This document shows positions 25,151 to 34,211 of a DNA stretch of 46,678 nt, in pieces. The position numbers and the translations under genes are program-made. Below the pieces are notes generated by a model. That model had not been told where the DNA came from. It saw only the letters and a list, made by a program, of their open reading frames with translations, and made no database searches. Source of the stretch: Acidobacteriaceae bacterium (GTDB taxonomy: Bacteria > Acidobacteriota > Terriglobia > Bryobacterales > Bryobacteraceae). The DNA lies in NCBI GenBank assembly GCA_020247055.1, contig JADCJL010000064.1, positions 1 through 46,678 of the forward strand, written 5' to 3'. The first letter of the stretch is position 1. The number at the start of each line of letters is the position of its first letter.

Positions 25151-26101
25151 TCAACTCTCCGGGTGCACCGTTACTTTGTTCGCCACCGCTTGCCGGCGCC
25201 GCAGGTACCGGTAGATCGCCCCCAGATCCTCGGCCGAATACCGCGAATATTGCAGCCACGGCATCAGCGTGAAGTTCTTCTGCGTCGCCGCCGGCAGGGG
25301 TGCCTCAGCATACTCCCGGTACTCCTGAAACCGGCGCACAAAAGCCGCTTCCGTCATCCGTCCAATGCCCGTCTCCCCGTCCGGCGTAATGTTGGCCGAT
25401 ACCACGGTAAACTTCCCCAGCCGGAACACCTCGCCCCCGGCAAACTCCTTGCCGGCCACCGGCGCCCCGCGCTCCTTCGGCGTGTGGCAATCTGCGCAGC
25501 CGCCGAGCTTCACGAGATACTCGCCCCGGTCAGCCAACTCGGCAACCGGGCCCTCCACGGGCGCCGGCGCGCTCTTCATCAGCACCGAAACCGGAAAGTC
25601 GATCGCCGTCCGCGGGTGCCGGTCCGGCGCCGGCGGCAGCGTATTCAAATAGGCCACCAGCGCCTCGGCGTCGCGGTCGCTCATGTGCCGGTAGCTTTCA
25701 TAAGGCATCATCGGAAACAGCGCCCGTCCGTCCCGGCCGATGCCTTCACGGATCGCCCGCAGCTTCTCGCCATCGCTCCAGGCGCCAATGCCAGCCACCG
25801 GGTCAGAGGTGATGTTCGACGCCACCACCTGGCCCGGCAATCCCATCTCGGCGGGAAACACAAAACCGGCCCCGCTCCGTACCACCGGCGCCAACTGCCG
25901 GCCCCAGTTCCGTTCGCCGTGGCAGCCGTCGCAATCAGCCACCACCTCATAAAGGAACTTTCCCCGCTCGACAATCTCCGGCGACGAGGCCACCCGGATC
26001 TCCCGCGGCGCCGCCCGGTGCGGCGGTCGCAGCACCAGGTAACCCACCGCCAAGCCTAAAACACCAGCCCCCAGGGCAATCCCTTTTACCAACCGGTTCA
26101 T
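25151..26101 (-). CDS. Dihaem cytochrome c
   Basis: A 316-residue membrane-anchored periplasmic cytochrome c. A single N-terminal helix (GIALGAGVLGLAVGYLVL) leads into two cytochrome c domains with haem sites CDGCH (residues 57-61) and CADCH (about residue 200). Probable Met axial ligands are in LFPMMPYESYRHMSD and FTLMPWLQYSRYSAED. The pattern is like the cytochrome subunits of periplasmic alcohol/sugar dehydrogenases, which pass electrons to the respiratory chain. ATG at 26101 is chosen because AGGAG lies 7 bases upstream; the longer in-frame extension lacks this. It lies 44 bases downstream of dnaE2, probably only coincidentally in one transcript. Its dehydrogenase partner is not in the window. 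Confidence 0.9.
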   Translation of the reverse strand: MNRLVKGIALGAGVLGLAVGYLVLRPPHRAAPREIRVASSPEIVERGKFLYEVVADCDGCHGERNWGRQLAPVVRSGAGFVFPAEMGLPGQVVASNITSDPVAGIGAWSDGEKLRAIREGIGRDGRALFPMMPYESYRHMSDRDAEALVAYLNTLPPAPDRHPRTAIDFPVSVLMKSAPAPVEGPVAELADRGEYLVKLGGCADCHTPKERGAPVAGKEFAGGEVFRLGKFTVVSANITPDGETGIGRMTEAAFVRRFQEYREYAEAPLPAATQKNFTLMPWLQYSRYSAEDLGAIYRYLRRRQAVANKVTVHPES

Positions 26102-26145
26102 CACACAACTCCTGCTCGAGACGCGGAATGGATAGCCGAAACGGA

Positions 26146-29139
26146 TCAACAGAAATCGTGCGACGCCACGCGTGGCGCCTCGGCCCGCACGGTCACAGCA
26201 TACACCGCTTCGCCCTTCACCGACACCACCCCGGACTGATTCTGCAGCCGCCCCGCCACCCGCAGATAGCCCTCCCGCAGAATCACCCCCCGGAACTCGG
26301 CGTACACCGGCGGCGGCAGAATCACATTGGCAATGCCCGTCTCATCCTCCAGGCTCAGGAAGACAAACCCCTTGGCCGTGCTCGGCTGCTGCCGGCAGAT
26401 CACAAGACCGGCCACCTCCACCCGCCGCCCGTGGCCGAGCCCGCTCAACTCCCCCGCTCGCCAGACGCCCGCCGCCGTCAACCCCTCCCGGAAGTAGCGC
26501 ATCGGATGGGCGCCGATCGTTAAACCGCTCGTCCGGAAATCGGCCTGCAGCCGGTCGATCGCCTCCATCGGCGGCAGCGGCGCCGGACCCTCCGCGCTGC
26601 TGCCGCTGAACAATGAACCCGCCGGACGCACCGCCAGGCTCGCCTGCCACAGCGCCTCCCGCCGGTGCCGCTGCCGTGCAGCACCCACGCGGTTCAGCGC
26701 GCCAATCTCGGCCAGCCGGTTCAACTCCTCGGCCGAGACCTGCGGCACCCGGCGCTTCAGGTCGTCGATGCTGCGAAACGGCCTCGCCGCCACAATCGCC
26801 TCGGCCGTCGTCCGCCGCAGCCCTTTCACGTAGTTCATGCCTAGGCGCAGATGCAGCTGGTCGTCCAGCGTGCAGAGCCAGTCGGAGGCTTCGACATCGA
26901 CCGGCTCAAAGCGCAGGCCGTGCCGCTGCGCGTCTTTGACGAGCGTCAGCGGGTTATAAAATCCCATCGGCTGATTGTTCAATAAAGCTGCCGTAAACGC
27001 GGCCAGATAATGGACTTTCAGGTACGCGCTCGCGTAGGTCAGCAGCGCGAAGCTCGCCGCGTGGCTCTCCGGAAAGCCGTAAAGCGCAAACGCCGTAATC
27101 GATTGCACGATCGTGTCCTGCACCGGGCCCACAATCCCGTTGGCCGTCATCCCGGCGCGCAGCCGCGTCTCCACCTCGGCCATCCGCTGCGCCGACCGCT
27201 TGAAGCCCAGCGCCCGCCGCAGTTCCTCGGCCTCCCCGCCGGAGAAGTCCGCCACCAGCATCGCCATGCGCAGCAGCTGCTCCTGAAACAGCGGCACCCC
27301 TAAGGTTCTTCTTAAAACACTCTCCAGTTTCGGGTGTAAACAATCAGCTTTTTCGAGCCCCTGCCGCCGCCGCAGGTACGGATGCAGCATGTTGCCCACA
27401 ATCGGCCCCGGCCGGATAATCGCCACCTGCACGACCAGGTCATAGAACCGCTCCGGCCGCAGCCGCGGCAGGCAGGACATCTGCGCCCGGCTCTCCACCT
27501 GAAACATGCCCACCGTATCGGCCCGCTGCAGCGTCGCGTACACCAGCGGATCATCCGGCGGCAAATGAGCCAGATCCACGTCTTCGTGATAGTGACGCTT
27601 GATCAGGACGATCGTGTCCCGCAGCGCCGCCATCATCCCCAGCCCCAGCAGGTCCACCTTGATGATCCCCATGTCGGCGCAGTCTTCCTTGTCCCACTGC
27701 ACAATCACCCGCCCCGGCATCGTCGCCGGCTGCAGCGGGACGATGCGGTCGAGCTGCCCCTGGCAGATCACCATGCCGCCCGAATGCTGCCCCAGATGCC
27801 GCGGCAGGTCCTGAATCGCCTCGGTAAACCGGGCCAGCTGCGGCGCCAGCGGATGCCGGGCATCGGCCAGCGCCGTCTCATCCATCCCGAGCGCCTTACC
27901 CACGTCCCGCCGGGCGCTGCGGCCGCGGTAGGTGATGACATTGGCCGTCATCGCGGCGCCGAGCTGCCCGTAACGCGCGTAGACGTATTGAATGGCCCGC
28001 TCCCGGTCCTCGCCGCTCGGCAGGTCGAGGTCGATGTCCGGCCACTCCCCCCGCTCCTCAGAGAGAAATCGCTCAAACAGCAGCTCCATGCCCACCGGGT
28101 CGACGGCCGTAATCCCCAGCGAGTAACAGACCGCCGAGTTGGCCGCCGACCCCCGGCCCTGCACCAGAATGCCGTTCCGCCGGCAGAACTCGACAATGTC
28201 CCAAACAATGAGAAAGTAGCCGGCCAGCCCCAGCTTGGCAATCAGCTGTAGCTCCCGTTCGATCTGCCGCCGCGGCTTGTCGCCGTAAGGCCGGTAGCGC
28301 CGCCGCGCCCCCTCGTCGGTTCGCTTGGCCAGAAAGCTGTCCATCGTGTCGCCCTCCGGCACAGGGTAGAGCGGGAACTGATAGCCGAGGTCTTCGAGCG
28401 TGAACTCCAGCCGGTCGGCCAGCTCCCGCGTCCGCGCCACGGCGTCCGGGACATCGGCGAACAGCGCCCCTCGCTCGGCGCCGCTCTTGAGATGCCGCTC
28501 CGCGTTCTGCCCGAGCAGCCGGCCGGCCGCCTGAATCGTGGTGTGGCGGCGGATGCAGGTGAGTACGTCCAGCAGCGGCCGGTCCCCGGCCCCGGCGTGG
28601 CTCACCCCGCCGGTGACAACAGCGGGCAGGCCCAGGTCCAGCAGCGCGCGGTTGCGAACCTCGGCCGCGCGCAGATAATGCCTTTCTAAATCAACATATA
28701 CATTTGTTTTACTGAAGATCTGGATGAACCGGTCAACCGCCGCCCGGTCGTAGCCCAGCGCCGCCAGCGGATCGCCGGCCAGCAGCACCAATCCTTCGGC
28801 GTACTCGGCAAGATCGGCCGCCGTCGCCCCTGACCTGCGCTCTAACTTGATCTTTGTCAACAAGCTACAGAGATTTTGATAGCCTTTTCTTGAAGCGCAC
28901 AGTAGCGGATAGCGAAACGTCCCCTCCGCCGCCGTCACCTCCGCCCCCAGCAGCGCCCGCACCCCCCGCTTCCTCCCCGCTTTGTGAAACCGCACCGCCC
29001 CGGAAAACCCGTCCCGGTCGAGCAGCGCCACGGCCGGAATCTCCAACTCCGCCGCCCGCTCCATCAGCGCCTCCGGCAGACTCGCTCCCTCGAGAAAACT
29101 GAACGCCGACCGCACCCGCAACTCTGGCAGATCCTTCAT
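26146..29139 (-). CDS. dnaE2: Error-prone DNA polymerase, DnaE2/ImuC type
   Basis: A 997-residue family C polymerase that performs mutagenic translesion synthesis in the SOS response. The palm motif EWPDIDLDLPSGEDRERA carries the catalytic Asp residues. RGRSARRDVGKALGM, QHSGGMVICQG, FQEQLLRMAM and the C-terminal OB region (VEVAGLVICRQQPSTAKGFV) match DnaE2 order. The N-terminal PHP motif reads ELRVRSAFSFLEGAS, so metal-binding His residues of replicative DnaE are replaced by Arg; proofreading by PHP is probably lost, as in this subfamily. ImuA and ImuB, its usual partners, are not adjacent. I see no GAAC-N4-GTTC LexA-type box in the short upstream gap. Confidence 0.95.
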   Translation of the reverse strand: MKDLPELRVRSAFSFLEGASLPEALMERAAELEIPAVALLDRDGFSGAVRFHKAGRKRGVRALLGAEVTAAEGTFRYPLLCASRKGYQNLCSLLTKIKLERRSGATAADLAEYAEGLVLLAGDPLAALGYDRAAVDRFIQIFSKTNVYVDLERHYLRAAEVRNRALLDLGLPAVVTGGVSHAGAGDRPLLDVLTCIRRHTTIQAAGRLLGQNAERHLKSGAERGALFADVPDAVARTRELADRLEFTLEDLGYQFPLYPVPEGDTMDSFLAKRTDEGARRRYRPYGDKPRRQIERELQLIAKLGLAGYFLIVWDIVEFCRRNGILVQGRGSAANSAVCYSLGITAVDPVGMELLFERFLSEERGEWPDIDLDLPSGEDRERAIQYVYARYGQLGAAMTANVITYRGRSARRDVGKALGMDETALADARHPLAPQLARFTEAIQDLPRHLGQHSGGMVICQGQLDRIVPLQPATMPGRVIVQWDKEDCADMGIIKVDLLGLGMMAALRDTIVLIKRHYHEDVDLAHLPPDDPLVYATLQRADTVGMFQVESRAQMSCLPRLRPERFYDLVVQVAIIRPGPIVGNMLHPYLRRRQGLEKADCLHPKLESVLRRTLGVPLFQEQLLRMAMLVADFSGGEAEELRRALGFKRSAQRMAEVETRLRAGMTANGIVGPVQDTIVQSITAFALYGFPESHAASFALLTYASAYLKVHYLAAFTAALLNNQPMGFYNPLTLVKDAQRHGLRFEPVDVEASDWLCTLDDQLHLRLGMNYVKGLRRTTAEAIVAARPFRSIDDLKRRVPQVSAEELNRLAEIGALNRVGAARQRHRREALWQASLAVRPAGSLFSGSSAEGPAPLPPMEAIDRLQADFRTSGLTIGAHPMRYFREGLTAAGVWRAGELSGLGHGRRVEVAGLVICRQQPSTAKGFVFLSLEDETGIANVILPPPVYAEFRGVILREGYLRVAGRLQNQSGVVSVKGEAVYAVTVRAEAPRVASHDFC

Positions 29140-29183
29140 CTTCGCCTTTTGTTCGCTATCTCTCTAGCCTATCATGAAGAGGC

Positions 29184-31175
29184 ATGCCTCCCGCCCCTGT
29201 GATCCACGAAAAGCACGGCGACCGCCGCGTCGACCCCTACTTCTGGTTCCGCGAAAAAACCAACCCCGACGTCCTCGCCCACCTCGAAGCCGAGAACGCC
29301 CGCACCGAAGCGGCCCTCGCCCCCACCGCCGCGCTCCAGGAGCAGCTCTATCAGGAGATCCTCGGCCGCATCCAGGAGACCGATACCTCCGTGCCCGTCC
29401 GCCGCGGCGACTGGGAGTACTACACGCGCACCGAACAGGGCCTCGCCTACCCCATCTACTGCCGCCGCCAGTCCGCCGAAGTCGTCCTGCTCGACGCCAA
29501 CGTCCTGGCCCAAGGCAAAGACTACTTCCGCCTCGGCGTCTTCGAGCCGAGCGTCGACCAGCACCTGCTCGCCTACTCCACCGACTACGCCGGCGACGAA
29601 AAGTACACCCTCGTCTTCCTCGACCTCCGTACCAACCAACTCCTGCCGGACTCCATCGCCAACACCCACGCCGACCTCGTCTGGGCCAACGACAACCGGA
29701 CCGTCTTCTACACCAAGCTCGACGAAGTCACCCTGCGCCCCTACCAGATCTGGCGCCACACGCTCGGCGAGCCCACCGATTCGCTCGTCTACGAAGAGCC
29801 CGACGAACGCTTCCTCGTCGGCCTCGACAAGACCCGCGACCACGCCTACCTCCTGCTCTCCATCCACTCCTCCACCAGCTCCGAAGTCCACTACCTGCCC
29901 GCCGGCGAGCCGCTCGGCGCCTTCACGGTCATCGCCCCGCGCCAGCCGAAGGTCGAATACTCGGTCGGCCACCAGCATGGCTACTTCCTCATCCACACCA
30001 ATTTGGACGCCACCAACTTCCGCCTCATGCGCGCCCCTGTCGCCGCCCCGGCCGCCTGGGAGGAGTTCGTGCCGCACCGGCCCGAGATCTATCTGGAAGG
30101 CTTCGCCGAGTTCACCGGCCATCTCGTTCTCTACGAACGCACCAACGGCCTGCGGCAGATCAACATCGACCAGAACCATCTGATCCCCGTGCCGGAGCCC
30201 GTCTACCACCTCACCTCCCTGTCGAACCCCACCTTCGATACCCCCGTCTTCCGCTACGGCTACACCTCGCTCACCACCCCCTTCACCGTCTACGACTACG
30301 ACATGCGGACCCGCGAGCGCACCCTGCGCAAGCAGGAGCCGGTGCTCGGCGGCTACGACCCCCAGCTCTACACCACCGAACGGCTCTGGGCCACGGCGCC
30401 CGACGGCACCGCCGTCCCCATCGCCCTCGTCTACCGGACGGAGCTCTTCGGCAAGGACGGCCAGTCGCCGGTACTGCTCTACGGCTACGGCTCCTACGGC
30501 CTCAACATGGAGGCCACCTTCCACAGCGACCGCCTCAGCCTGCTCGACCGCGGCTTTGCCTACGCCATCGCCAATATCCGCGGCGGCTCGGAGATGGGCC
30601 GCCCGTGGTACGACCACGGCAAGTTCCTTGAAAAGAAGAACACCTTCACCGACTTCATCGCCGCCGCCGAGCACCTGATCGCCCACGGCTACACCAACCC
30701 GAAAAAGCTCGCCATCGAAGGGCGCAGCGCCGGCGGCATGCTCATCGGCGCCGTGCTCAACCTGCGGCCCGACCTGTTCGGCGCGGCCATGGCCGGGGTG
30801 CCGTTTGTCGATGTCCTGACGACGATGCTCGATGAGACGCTGCCGCTCACCGTCGGCGAGTACGAGGAGTGGGGCGACCCCAACGACGAGACCTACTACC
30901 ACTACATGAAGTCCTACTCGCCCTATGACAACGTCACCGCTCAGGCCTACCCGCACCTGCTCGTCACCAGCGGCCTGAACGACCCCCGCGTGCAGTATTG
31001 GGAGCCGACCAAGTGGGTGGCCCGTCTGCGCGAACGGCGCACCAACGACAACCTGCTGCTGCTCAAAACCAACATGGGCGCCGGCCACTTCGGCAAGTCC
31101 GGCCGCTACGATGCTCTGCGCGAGACGGCGCTCTACTACGCCTTCTTCCTCTATGCGCTAGGCTGTACGCGCTAA
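29184..31175 (+). CDS. ptrB: Oligopeptidase B (S9A serine peptidase)
   Basis: A 663-residue serine peptidase of the prolyl oligopeptidase family, cleaving peptides of limited size, in oligopeptidase B typically after Arg or Lys. The N-terminus DRRVDPYFWFREKTNPDVLA is typical, then a seven-bladed propeller, then the hydrolase domain. The triad is clear: Ser515 in EGRSAGGMLI, Asp600 in LNDPRVQYWEP and His635 in GAGHFGKSGR. No signal peptide is seen, so it is cytoplasmic. The ATG has GAAGAGG just before it. The TAA stop shares the bases CTAA with the TAG stop of the convergent permease gene, a 4-base convergent overlap. Length fits the family. Confidence 0.93.
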   Translation: MPPAPVIHEKHGDRRVDPYFWFREKTNPDVLAHLEAENARTEAALAPTAALQEQLYQEILGRIQETDTSVPVRRGDWEYYTRTEQGLAYPIYCRRQSAEVVLLDANVLAQGKDYFRLGVFEPSVDQHLLAYSTDYAGDEKYTLVFLDLRTNQLLPDSIANTHADLVWANDNRTVFYTKLDEVTLRPYQIWRHTLGEPTDSLVYEEPDERFLVGLDKTRDHAYLLLSIHSSTSSEVHYLPAGEPLGAFTVIAPRQPKVEYSVGHQHGYFLIHTNLDATNFRLMRAPVAAPAAWEEFVPHRPEIYLEGFAEFTGHLVLYERTNGLRQINIDQNHLIPVPEPVYHLTSLSNPTFDTPVFRYGYTSLTTPFTVYDYDMRTRERTLRKQEPVLGGYDPQLYTTERLWATAPDGTAVPIALVYRTELFGKDGQSPVLLYGYGSYGLNMEATFHSDRLSLLDRGFAYAIANIRGGSEMGRPWYDHGKFLEKKNTFTDFIAAAEHLIAHGYTNPKKLAIEGRSAGGMLIGAVLNLRPDLFGAAMAGVPFVDVLTTMLDETLPLTVGEYEEWGDPNDETYYHYMKSYSPYDNVTAQAYPHLLVTSGLNDPRVQYWEPTKWVARLRERRTNDNLLLLKTNMGAGHFGKSGRYDALRETALYYAFFLYALGCTR

Positions 31176-32233
31176 GGAAGACGGGCGCGAATTAGCTCGC
31201 GGCGGAGTTCGAGGCGGCGCCCGGCGGCGGCTATCAACTGCCGGGCGAACAGCCCCGCGCCCCCCAGAATTGCGAAACGAACCCACCACTCGCCCCGCGC
31301 CGCAGCCAGGCCCGCCAGCAGGCAGAGCGCGAAGAGCACCACTCCGGCCAGCACCGAGCCGCCGTCGGTGAACCGGTAAGGTCGCAGCGGGAAGGGCGTA
31401 TGGACGCTCGTCCACGCGCCCCACCCTGCCACCAGCAGCAGCAGCGTCAGCGACTCGACCACCACCGTAGCGCCCACGGCCCATCCCAGACGCCACACCA
31501 CCACACCGCAGATCAGCGCCAGCGGCGCCCCCAACAGCACGGCCAGCGACCACGTCTTGCTCCGCACAATGGCCGCCCCGGTCAGGGGTAGCAGCAGGTA
31601 GCGGTCGAACCCCGTACCCTGGTCCGTGCCGAAGGCGTTCAGCGCCAGATTCGAGTAGAACAGCGCCACCATGGCGGACGTCATCCAGGCCGCCTCGACG
31701 GCCATGCGCGGTTCACGCACCGCATAGGCCAGAAACAGCAGCGTGAGGCCGCCGGAGAGCAGTGTGTCGAACTGCCGCGCGGCGGCGTGCAGATCCTTCC
31801 GCAGCAGCGCCGGCCAGCGCGAAGGGCCGGCCGAAAGCCGCTTGCCGCGCCGGACGGAAGGCCACTCAACCAGCGCTAGGGCCGCCAGCAGCGGCGCCCA
31901 CGGCGCCACCCGGGCCGATACAAACAGCAGCACCCAGCTCAGCGGATTCAGCAGCACTTCGGCCGCCCGCACCACCGTGCGGTCTCCCAGCGTCAACGGG
32001 AACTGCCGCGGCGCGCCCTCCGGCCCCCCACTCATCGCCAGCCACGCCGCGGCCAACCCGGCCACCACGCCCGGCAGCGGCCACTGCGGCAGATAGCGCA
32101 GCACCCGTTCGGCCGCCAGCGCCGCGGCGAGTAGTAGCAGCGCCTCGCCGGTGATTTCGGCGTTGCTTCGGCCCAGCAACGTCCGCCAGCGGATCTTCGC
32201 CAATCCCCCCAGCAGCGGCCCTAGCCGAGCCAC
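31172..32233 (-). CDS. ABC transporter permease-like membrane protein
   Basis: A 353-residue very hydrophobic protein with about 8-10 membrane helices and no recognisable family motif beyond an ABC-2-like pattern. It is named by its partner: GTG at 32233 overlaps the ATPase gene stop by 13 bases. The pairing suggests an exporter or a multidrug/antimicrobial self-protection type system, but the substrate is unknown. It starts MARLGPLLGGLAKIRWRTLL, an amphipathic segment also seen in permeases of this kind. It ends convergent with oligopeptidase B. Confidence 0.72.
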   Translation of the reverse strand: MARLGPLLGGLAKIRWRTLLGRSNAEITGEALLLLAAALAAERVLRYLPQWPLPGVVAGLAAAWLAMSGGPEGAPRQFPLTLGDRTVVRAAEVLLNPLSWVLLFVSARVAPWAPLLAALALVEWPSVRRGKRLSAGPSRWPALLRKDLHAAARQFDTLLSGGLTLLFLAYAVREPRMAVEAAWMTSAMVALFYSNLALNAFGTDQGTGFDRYLLLPLTGAAIVRSKTWSLAVLLGAPLALICGVVVWRLGWAVGATVVVESLTLLLLVAGWGAWTSVHTPFPLRPYRFTDGGSVLAGVVLFALCLLAGLAAARGEWWVRFAILGGAGLFARQLIAAAGRRLELRRELIRARLP

Positions 32234-32949
32234 GGGAACTCCTCGGCGGCCGGCCGCGCGATGTGCGCGAAATAGATCTCCTTCAGCGGCCGCTCCCCGG
32301 TCCTGCCGCTGGCCACCACTTTGCCGCCCGAAAGAATCGAATACGTGCCCACCAGCTTCTCCACCACGTCCAGCAGATGCGAGGTGATGAATACCGCCGC
32401 GCCCTTGGCGGCCAGGTTCACGAGCAGTTCCCGCATGTTTTCAGCCGATGACGGGTCAATGCCTTCAAACGGCTCGTCCAGAAACAGCGTCTTGGGATTG
32501 TGGAGCAGCGCCATGGCAAACGCCGTCTTCTTCCGCATGCCGAAGGAAGCCTGGCCCGCTTCGGTGTGGCGCTCCTGGTCAAGGTCGAGGTAACGCAGCA
32601 GTTGGCCGGCCCGCTCGGCGGTCTCGGCCGCGGTCAGACCGTAGAGCGGCCCGGCCAGCATCAGATGCTCCCAGATCGTGAGAGCGTCAAACAACGCCAG
32701 ATCCTCCGGCAGCACCCCAATGCTCCGCTTCACGGCCACCGGGTCCTCGGCCAGCGAGATGCCGTTAATCGCCACCGTGCCCGCCGTCGGAATCAGCAGC
32801 CCCGTAAGCATCTTCACCGTCGTCGATTTGCCGGCGCCGTTCGGCCCGAGGAAGCCATGAATCTCCCCGGCCGCCACCGTCAGATCGACCCCGGCCACCG
32901 CCGTGAAGCTGCCGAACCGCTTGACGAGGCCTTCGGCGCGAATCCTCAC
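32221..32949 (-). CDS. ABC transporter ATPase
   Basis: A 242-residue nucleotide-binding subunit of an ABC-2-like exporter. Walker A is GFLGPNGAGKSTT, the Q-loop region is IGVLPEDLALFDALTIWEH, and Walker B is TLFLDEPFEGIDP with catalytic Glu. The signature region reads ASFGMRKKTAFAMAL, a YSxGM-type variant; the H-loop FITSHLLD is intact. GTG at 32949 is chosen because it overlaps the previous stop as GTGA and begins the conserved N-terminus VRIRAEGLVKRFG; a longer open frame reaches into the upstream gene. Overlap with the permease is 13 bases. The pair lies downstream of the HEAT-repeat gene in a coupled operon. Confidence 0.9.
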   Translation of the reverse strand: MRIRAEGLVKRFGSFTAVAGVDLTVAAGEIHGFLGPNGAGKSTTVKMLTGLLIPTAGTVAINGISLAEDPVAVKRSIGVLPEDLALFDALTIWEHLMLAGPLYGLTAAETAERAGQLLRYLDLDQERHTEAGQASFGMRKKTAFAMALLHNPKTLFLDEPFEGIDPSSAENMRELLVNLAAKGAAVFITSHLLDVVEKLVGTYSILSGGKVVASGRTGERPLKEIYFAHIARPAAEEFPWLG

Positions 32950-33647
32950 GCCACGCTCCGCAGCGCCCGGCGCGTCACCGCCGCGACGTTCCACCGCGCG
33001 CAAGTCTCCCGCACCCAGTCCGGCCGTGTCTTGGCCGCATCGTTCATCCAATTCCCCACCGAATCCCGGACGTACTTGCTCGGCTCACCAACACAGCGAT
33101 CGAGCACCGGCAGCCCCAGCGCCGGGTTCTTCTTGAGTAGCGGAATATGGGGGCACCAGACGCCGCGCGGCCGCGTCGCCTCGCTCGCAAAACGGCGCAG
33201 ATAGGGTTCCCCTTCCGCCCACGCCGTCAACAGGGCAATCGCCCGTTCCACCTCCGCCGCGATGGCCGGCCGGATCCCCAGCCAAGCCCATTCGCGGACG
33301 CCAAAATGCGGATCCTGCGCCAGCGGCCGCACGGCCTCCAGGCGCTGCTCAAGCGACCAACCGGGCCGCAGGCCAACGCGGAACGCCGCCCAGCCGCGGA
33401 CGGTATCCGAAGGATGCCGCTCCAAGGCCCCGTCGAAGGACAGCAGCGCCCCGGCCGCCAGCGTCATCCGCCGCGTGATGCCAAGCCCGGGGTCGATCTC
33501 GGCATCGACGCCAAGCGTCCGCAGCAGCGTTGTGAAGTCCACCGCCAGCCCCTCGCCGAGCGTCGCCGACTCGATCTCGCCCCGGCTCAACTGCCCCCGC
33601 AGGTCCGCGGGTACCTCCGCCGGACTGCTGTAGGTCGGCCGGGCCAT
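32946..33647 (-). CDS. DNA alkylation repair-like HEAT-repeat protein
   Basis: A 233-residue protein of the AlkC/AlkD-like HEAT-repeat superfamily, whose members excise alkylated bases. Distinctive segments are DPHFGVREWAWLGIRPAI, YLRRFASEATRPRGVWCPHI and VGEPSKYVRDSVGNWMNDA, the last matching the alkylation-repair repeat in which Trp/Asp residues bind the DNA lesion. Whether it is an active glycosylase cannot be told. ATG at 33647 overlaps the preceding stop by one base (TGATG). Its stop overlaps the ABC ATPase GTG (GTGA). A repair protein coupled to an ABC exporter is unusual. Confidence 0.8.
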   Translation of the reverse strand: MARPTYSSPAEVPADLRGQLSRGEIESATLGEGLAVDFTTLLRTLGVDAEIDPGLGITRRMTLAAGALLSFDGALERHPSDTVRGWAAFRVGLRPGWSLEQRLEAVRPLAQDPHFGVREWAWLGIRPAIAAEVERAIALLTAWAEGEPYLRRFASEATRPRGVWCPHIPLLKKNPALGLPVLDRCVGEPSKYVRDSVGNWMNDAAKTRPDWVRETCARWNVAAVTRRALRSVA

Positions 33648-33997
33648 CAGCACACCGGCGCCGGGTGCGGATAGGTGTCTTCGTTGTCGCGCGGATCTTT
33701 CGAATCCAGGCACCGCCAGTCTTTCTCGATCAGCACCTCGACGGGCCCGGCCGCGCCGGCAATGCCCACCTGTTCGGTCTCGGCCCACACCGCCACCGTC
33801 GCCGACGGCACGTTTACCGTTAGTACCCCCCCGGTGAATTCCACCCCCAAGGCGGCGCTATCCGGCTGCAGCCGATAGACCAGAGTCTGGCCAGGAATGG
33901 CGCAGCGGTCTTCCACCGCGCTGCCGGCCGCCAGCGCCATCACCTCTCCCTGCTTCAGCCGCAGGCGCAAAGTATTGCCGTGGATTCGTAGCTTCAT
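33647..33997 (-). CDS. Small unknown protein (MKLRIxGN family, DUF7009-like)
   Basis: A 116-residue cytoplasmic protein of unknown function. It starts MKLRIHGNTLRLRLKQGEVM, a pattern found at the start of a small uncharacterised family that I tentatively equate with DUF7009. Most of it is predicted beta strands (VLTVNVPSATVAVWAETEQV), and it ends in an acidic, Cys-containing tail (CLDSKDPRDNEDTYPHP). It heads the operon with the HEAT-repeat and ABC genes and overlaps the next gene by one base, so all four are probably transcribed together from the 19-base gap it shares with the FmdB-type gene. Confidence 0.72.
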   Translation of the reverse strand: MKLRIHGNTLRLRLKQGEVMALAAGSAVEDRCAIPGQTLVYRLQPDSAALGVEFTGGVLTVNVPSATVAVWAETEQVGIAGAAGPVEVLIEKDWRCLDSKDPRDNEDTYPHPAPVC

Positions 33998-34016
33998 CAG
34001 GCTTTATTATAGAAGG

Positions 34017-34199
34017 GTGCCGATCTACGAGTACCGCTGCCCGGACTGTGACGCCCGCTTTGAACGCATTCGCCGCATGGCGGAGGCCGACCAACCGCTT
34101 CCCTGCCCGCGCTGCGGCGCGACGCGAGCCGAACGCGAACTGTCCTGTTTCGCGGCCGGCAACTGCTGCAACGCCCCCGGCGGCGGCGGCTTCACTTGA
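34017..34199 (+). CDS. FmdB-type zinc ribbon protein
   Basis: A 60-residue protein with one zinc ribbon. It starts PIYEYRCPDCDARFE after a GTG codon and has the second knuckle LPCPRCGATRAER, giving Cys8, Cys11, Cys30 and Cys33 as zinc ligands. This is the FmdB regulatory-protein family, in which the small domain has no proven function. The glycine-rich tail with extra cysteines (CCNAPGGGG) is typical. GTG at 34017 has GAAGG just before it. The gene is divergent from the DUF7009-like gene by 19 bases, and the sequence TATTAT lies 7 bases before GTG, so a very short or no leader is possible. Confidence 0.87.
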   Translation: MPIYEYRCPDCDARFERIRRMAEADQPLPCPRCGATRAERELSCFAAGNCCNAPGGGGFT

Positions 34200-34211
34200 A
34201 TGCGCTAAGCA

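Noticed and set aside
29140-29183. LexA box before dnaE2
   Set aside because: GAAC occurs once, but the second half GTTC with four-base spacing is missing.
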